Origin: Verrucomicrobiota bacterium
Lineage (GTDB): Bacteria; Verrucomicrobiota; Verrucomicrobiia; Chthoniobacterales; JAFAMB01
NCBI GenBank assembly: GCA_019239825.1
Contig: JAFAZK010000348.1
Coordinates: forward strand, 1 to 63,660
Direction of reading: 5' to 3'
Length of the DNA stretch: 63,660 nucleotides
Within the stretch, counting starts at the first letter, position 1, and every line of letters starts with the position of its first letter. Shown in pieces: positions 62,505 to 63,660 of this stretch. The notes under the pieces were generated by a model, which saw nothing but the letters and a program-made list of their open reading frames with translations, was not told the DNA's origin and made no database searches. The translations under genes and the position numbers were made by a program.

Positions 62505-62781
62505 AGGCCTCGCGCAACGGTCGCAACGGACGCAGAGCAAAGAAGAGAGAATATTCGCAAAAAAGCAAGTTCCTGGATGCTTCGACTGCACAGTGCGCAG
62601 ATTTCAAAGCCAGTGCCGAACCGCACGAGTAGAAAAAACATCGTTATTCGCACAGCGGTTTCGTTTAACCTGATCGCCTCACCACGAATTCAAAAGTTAG
62701 TCAACAATGCGAACCATCAGTCTCTGCCTTACCTCTGCGTCCGTTGCGACCTTTGCGCGAGGCCTTTAATTTCTTGGTCTT
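62505..62781. repeat. Iterated inverted arms (GCAACGGACGCAGAGC words)
   Basis: Left arm CGCAACGGTCGCAACGGACGCAG (about 62514-62536) and right arm CTCTGCGTCCGTTGCGACCTTTGCGCG (about 62734-62760) are complementary and separated by about 200 bp of unassigned DNA between two co-directional leucine-pathway genes. No coding sequence is supported inside. Confidence 0.7.
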
Positions 62782-63660
62782 ATGAGTGCCGTCAAAATCG
62801 TCGAAGTTGGTCCCAGGGACGGCTTACAGAACGAAAAAGCTGCGGTCCCGACCGAAGTTAAAATCGACTTGATCAACCGTCTGAGTGCGGTGGGTTTTAC
62901 TAACATAGAGGCTACCTCGTTTGTCTCTCCGAAGTGGGTCCCTCAAATGGCGGATGCTACCGAGGTCATGGAGCGGATTACGCGCAGGCCTGGCTTTACT
63001 TATTCCGTTCTCGTCCCAAATCTGCAGGGAGCACAAAAGGCGTTGGCAGCCAAGGCAGATGAAGTCGTCATTCTTACTGCAGCCAGCGAAACCTTTTGTC
63101 AGAAGAATATTAATTGCACGATTGATCAGTCGTTCGATCGGTACGTCGCGGTGGCAGGCGCAGTCAAAGCAAATGGTGTCCGTCTCCGTGGCAGTATCTC
63201 TTGCTGCTTCGGTTGTCCTTATGAAGGAGAGGTGCCGATAAGCTCGGTCATCAAAGTAGTGAAGCGGTTGCAAGCACTTGGTTGTGACGAAATCGATCTC
63301 GCAGACACGATCGGGGTTGGCACGGTTGGACGCGTGAAAGAGCTGGTGCCGGCCGCCGGAAGCGAGTTCCCGATCGAAAAACTGGCAGGGCACTACCACG
63401 ATACCTATGGCCAAGCTTTAGCGAATATTCTAGCCAGCTTGGAGGCAGGACTATCAACATTCCATAGTTCTGTGGCCGGACTGGGTGGGTGTCCATACGC
63501 GCCGGGTGCTACCGGTAACGTCGCTACGGAGGATGTTTTGTATTTGTTACAAGGCGCGGGATTCGAAACTGGCATCAGCCTTGATGAAGCCGCTTCGATC
63601 GGTGACTTTATCTGTGCCAGTATCGGCCGCCCAAACGCTTCAAAGGCTGGGTCGGCTCTT
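62782..63660 (+). CDS. mvaB: Hydroxymethylglutaryl-CoA lyase (cut by window end)
   Basis: 293 residues visible, no stop in the window. The barrel starts KIVEVGPRDGLQNEKAAVPT and has the family segments SFVSPKWVPQMADA, GSISCCFGCPYEGEV, LADTIGVGTV, GHYHDTYGQALANIL (metal-binding His pair) and the active-site cysteine loop GLGGCPYAPGATGNVATED. It splits HMG-CoA into acetyl-CoA and acetoacetate, the last step of leucine degradation. Confidence 0.95.
   Translation, partial: MSAVKIVEVGPRDGLQNEKAAVPTEVKIDLINRLSAVGFTNIEATSFVSPKWVPQMADATEVMERITRRPGFTYSVLVPNLQGAQKALAAKADEVVILTAASETFCQKNINCTIDQSFDRYVAVAGAVKANGVRLRGSISCCFGCPYEGEVPISSVIKVVKRLQALGCDEIDLADTIGVGTVGRVKELVPAAGSEFPIEKLAGHYHDTYGQALANILASLEAGLSTFHSSVAGLGGCPYAPGATGNVATEDVLYLLQGAGFETGISLDEAASIGDFICASIGRPNASKAGSAL

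Noticed and set aside
1..63660. tRNA, rRNA, riboswitch or rho-independent terminator with clear T-tract
   Set aside because: No cloverleaf, rRNA-like text or known aptamer core was recognised by eye; hairpins found lack a standard T-tract. A covariance-model scan would be needed to exclude them.

Overview
The window (about 55-57% G+C by eye, dense genes on both strands, many intergenic palindromes) looks like a chromosomal segment of a soil or rhizosphere bacterium, most likely a Verrucomicrobiota member of the Chthoniobacterales/Spartobacteria type. This placement is an inference from gene content: a PrcB-type proteasome beta subunit outside Actinobacteria, many sugar and amide uptake systems, and many small palindromic intergenic repeats. 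No rRNA, tRNA, CRISPR array, transposase, integrase or plasmid/phage gene was recognised.

Layout. 1-3.8 kb: the tail of a cut gene, an SDR oxidoreductase, an SRPBCC protein, a class I glutamine amidotransferase and a lone proteasome beta subunit. 3.8-12.7 kb (minus strand): two ribose-type (CUT2) ABC importers head to tail, with seven genes. 13.2-17.8 kb: a quinone-oxidoreductase-like MDR enzyme, an aldo/keto reductase, and a kynureninase/kynurenine formamidase pair. 18-27.6 kb: hydrolases (lipase-like, beta-lactamase-like, S33 peptidase-like), a GNAT, a RidA-like protein, small hypotheticals and a LarA-family racemase-like enzyme.

27.7-36.2 kb (minus strand) is the most interesting block. 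It is a tightly coupled eight-gene operon: BMP-type binding protein, two permeases, a biuret-hydrolase-like cysteine hydrolase, a cupin, a second and different cysteine hydrolase, the transporter ATPase, and allophanate hydrolase. Active-site residues can be placed in all three amide hydrolases. The order fits uptake and stepwise breakdown of a urea oligomer (triuret -> biuret -> allophanate -> NH3 + CO2).

37-47.9 kb: an orphan SsuA-like binding protein, an MscS channel, and a LacI-controlled sugar operon (binding protein, two permeases, Gfo/Idh/MocA dehydrogenase, TIM-barrel isomerase, LacI) with a LacI-type palindrome upstream, then a sodium/solute symporter with a DUF3311 partner. 48.4-52.7 kb: an RND adaptor and pump. 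52.9-56.3 kb: a hypothetical exported protein, a DUF1348-TetR pair with twin palindromic operators, and a class II aldolase. 56.5-63.7 kb: biotin ligase followed by leucine-degradation genes (methylcrotonyl-CoA carboxylase beta and alpha, methylglutaconyl-CoA hydratase, HMG-CoA lyase cut by the window end).

The intergenic DNA is unusual throughout. There are at least five families of palindromic or terminal-inverted-repeat elements (the largest, about 220-310 bp, with ends GGAGGGG[A/C]G[C/T]CGC). There is also a separate class of spacers bounded by inverted arms made of degenerate 7-12 bp words. In at least four genes such repeats run into the reading frame and are translated (ABC ATPase linker, two permease N-termini, BirA C-terminus). 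Start codons were chosen by frame, Shine-Dalgarno-like spacing, ATGA overlaps and family length; positions of short sites may be off by one or two bases.
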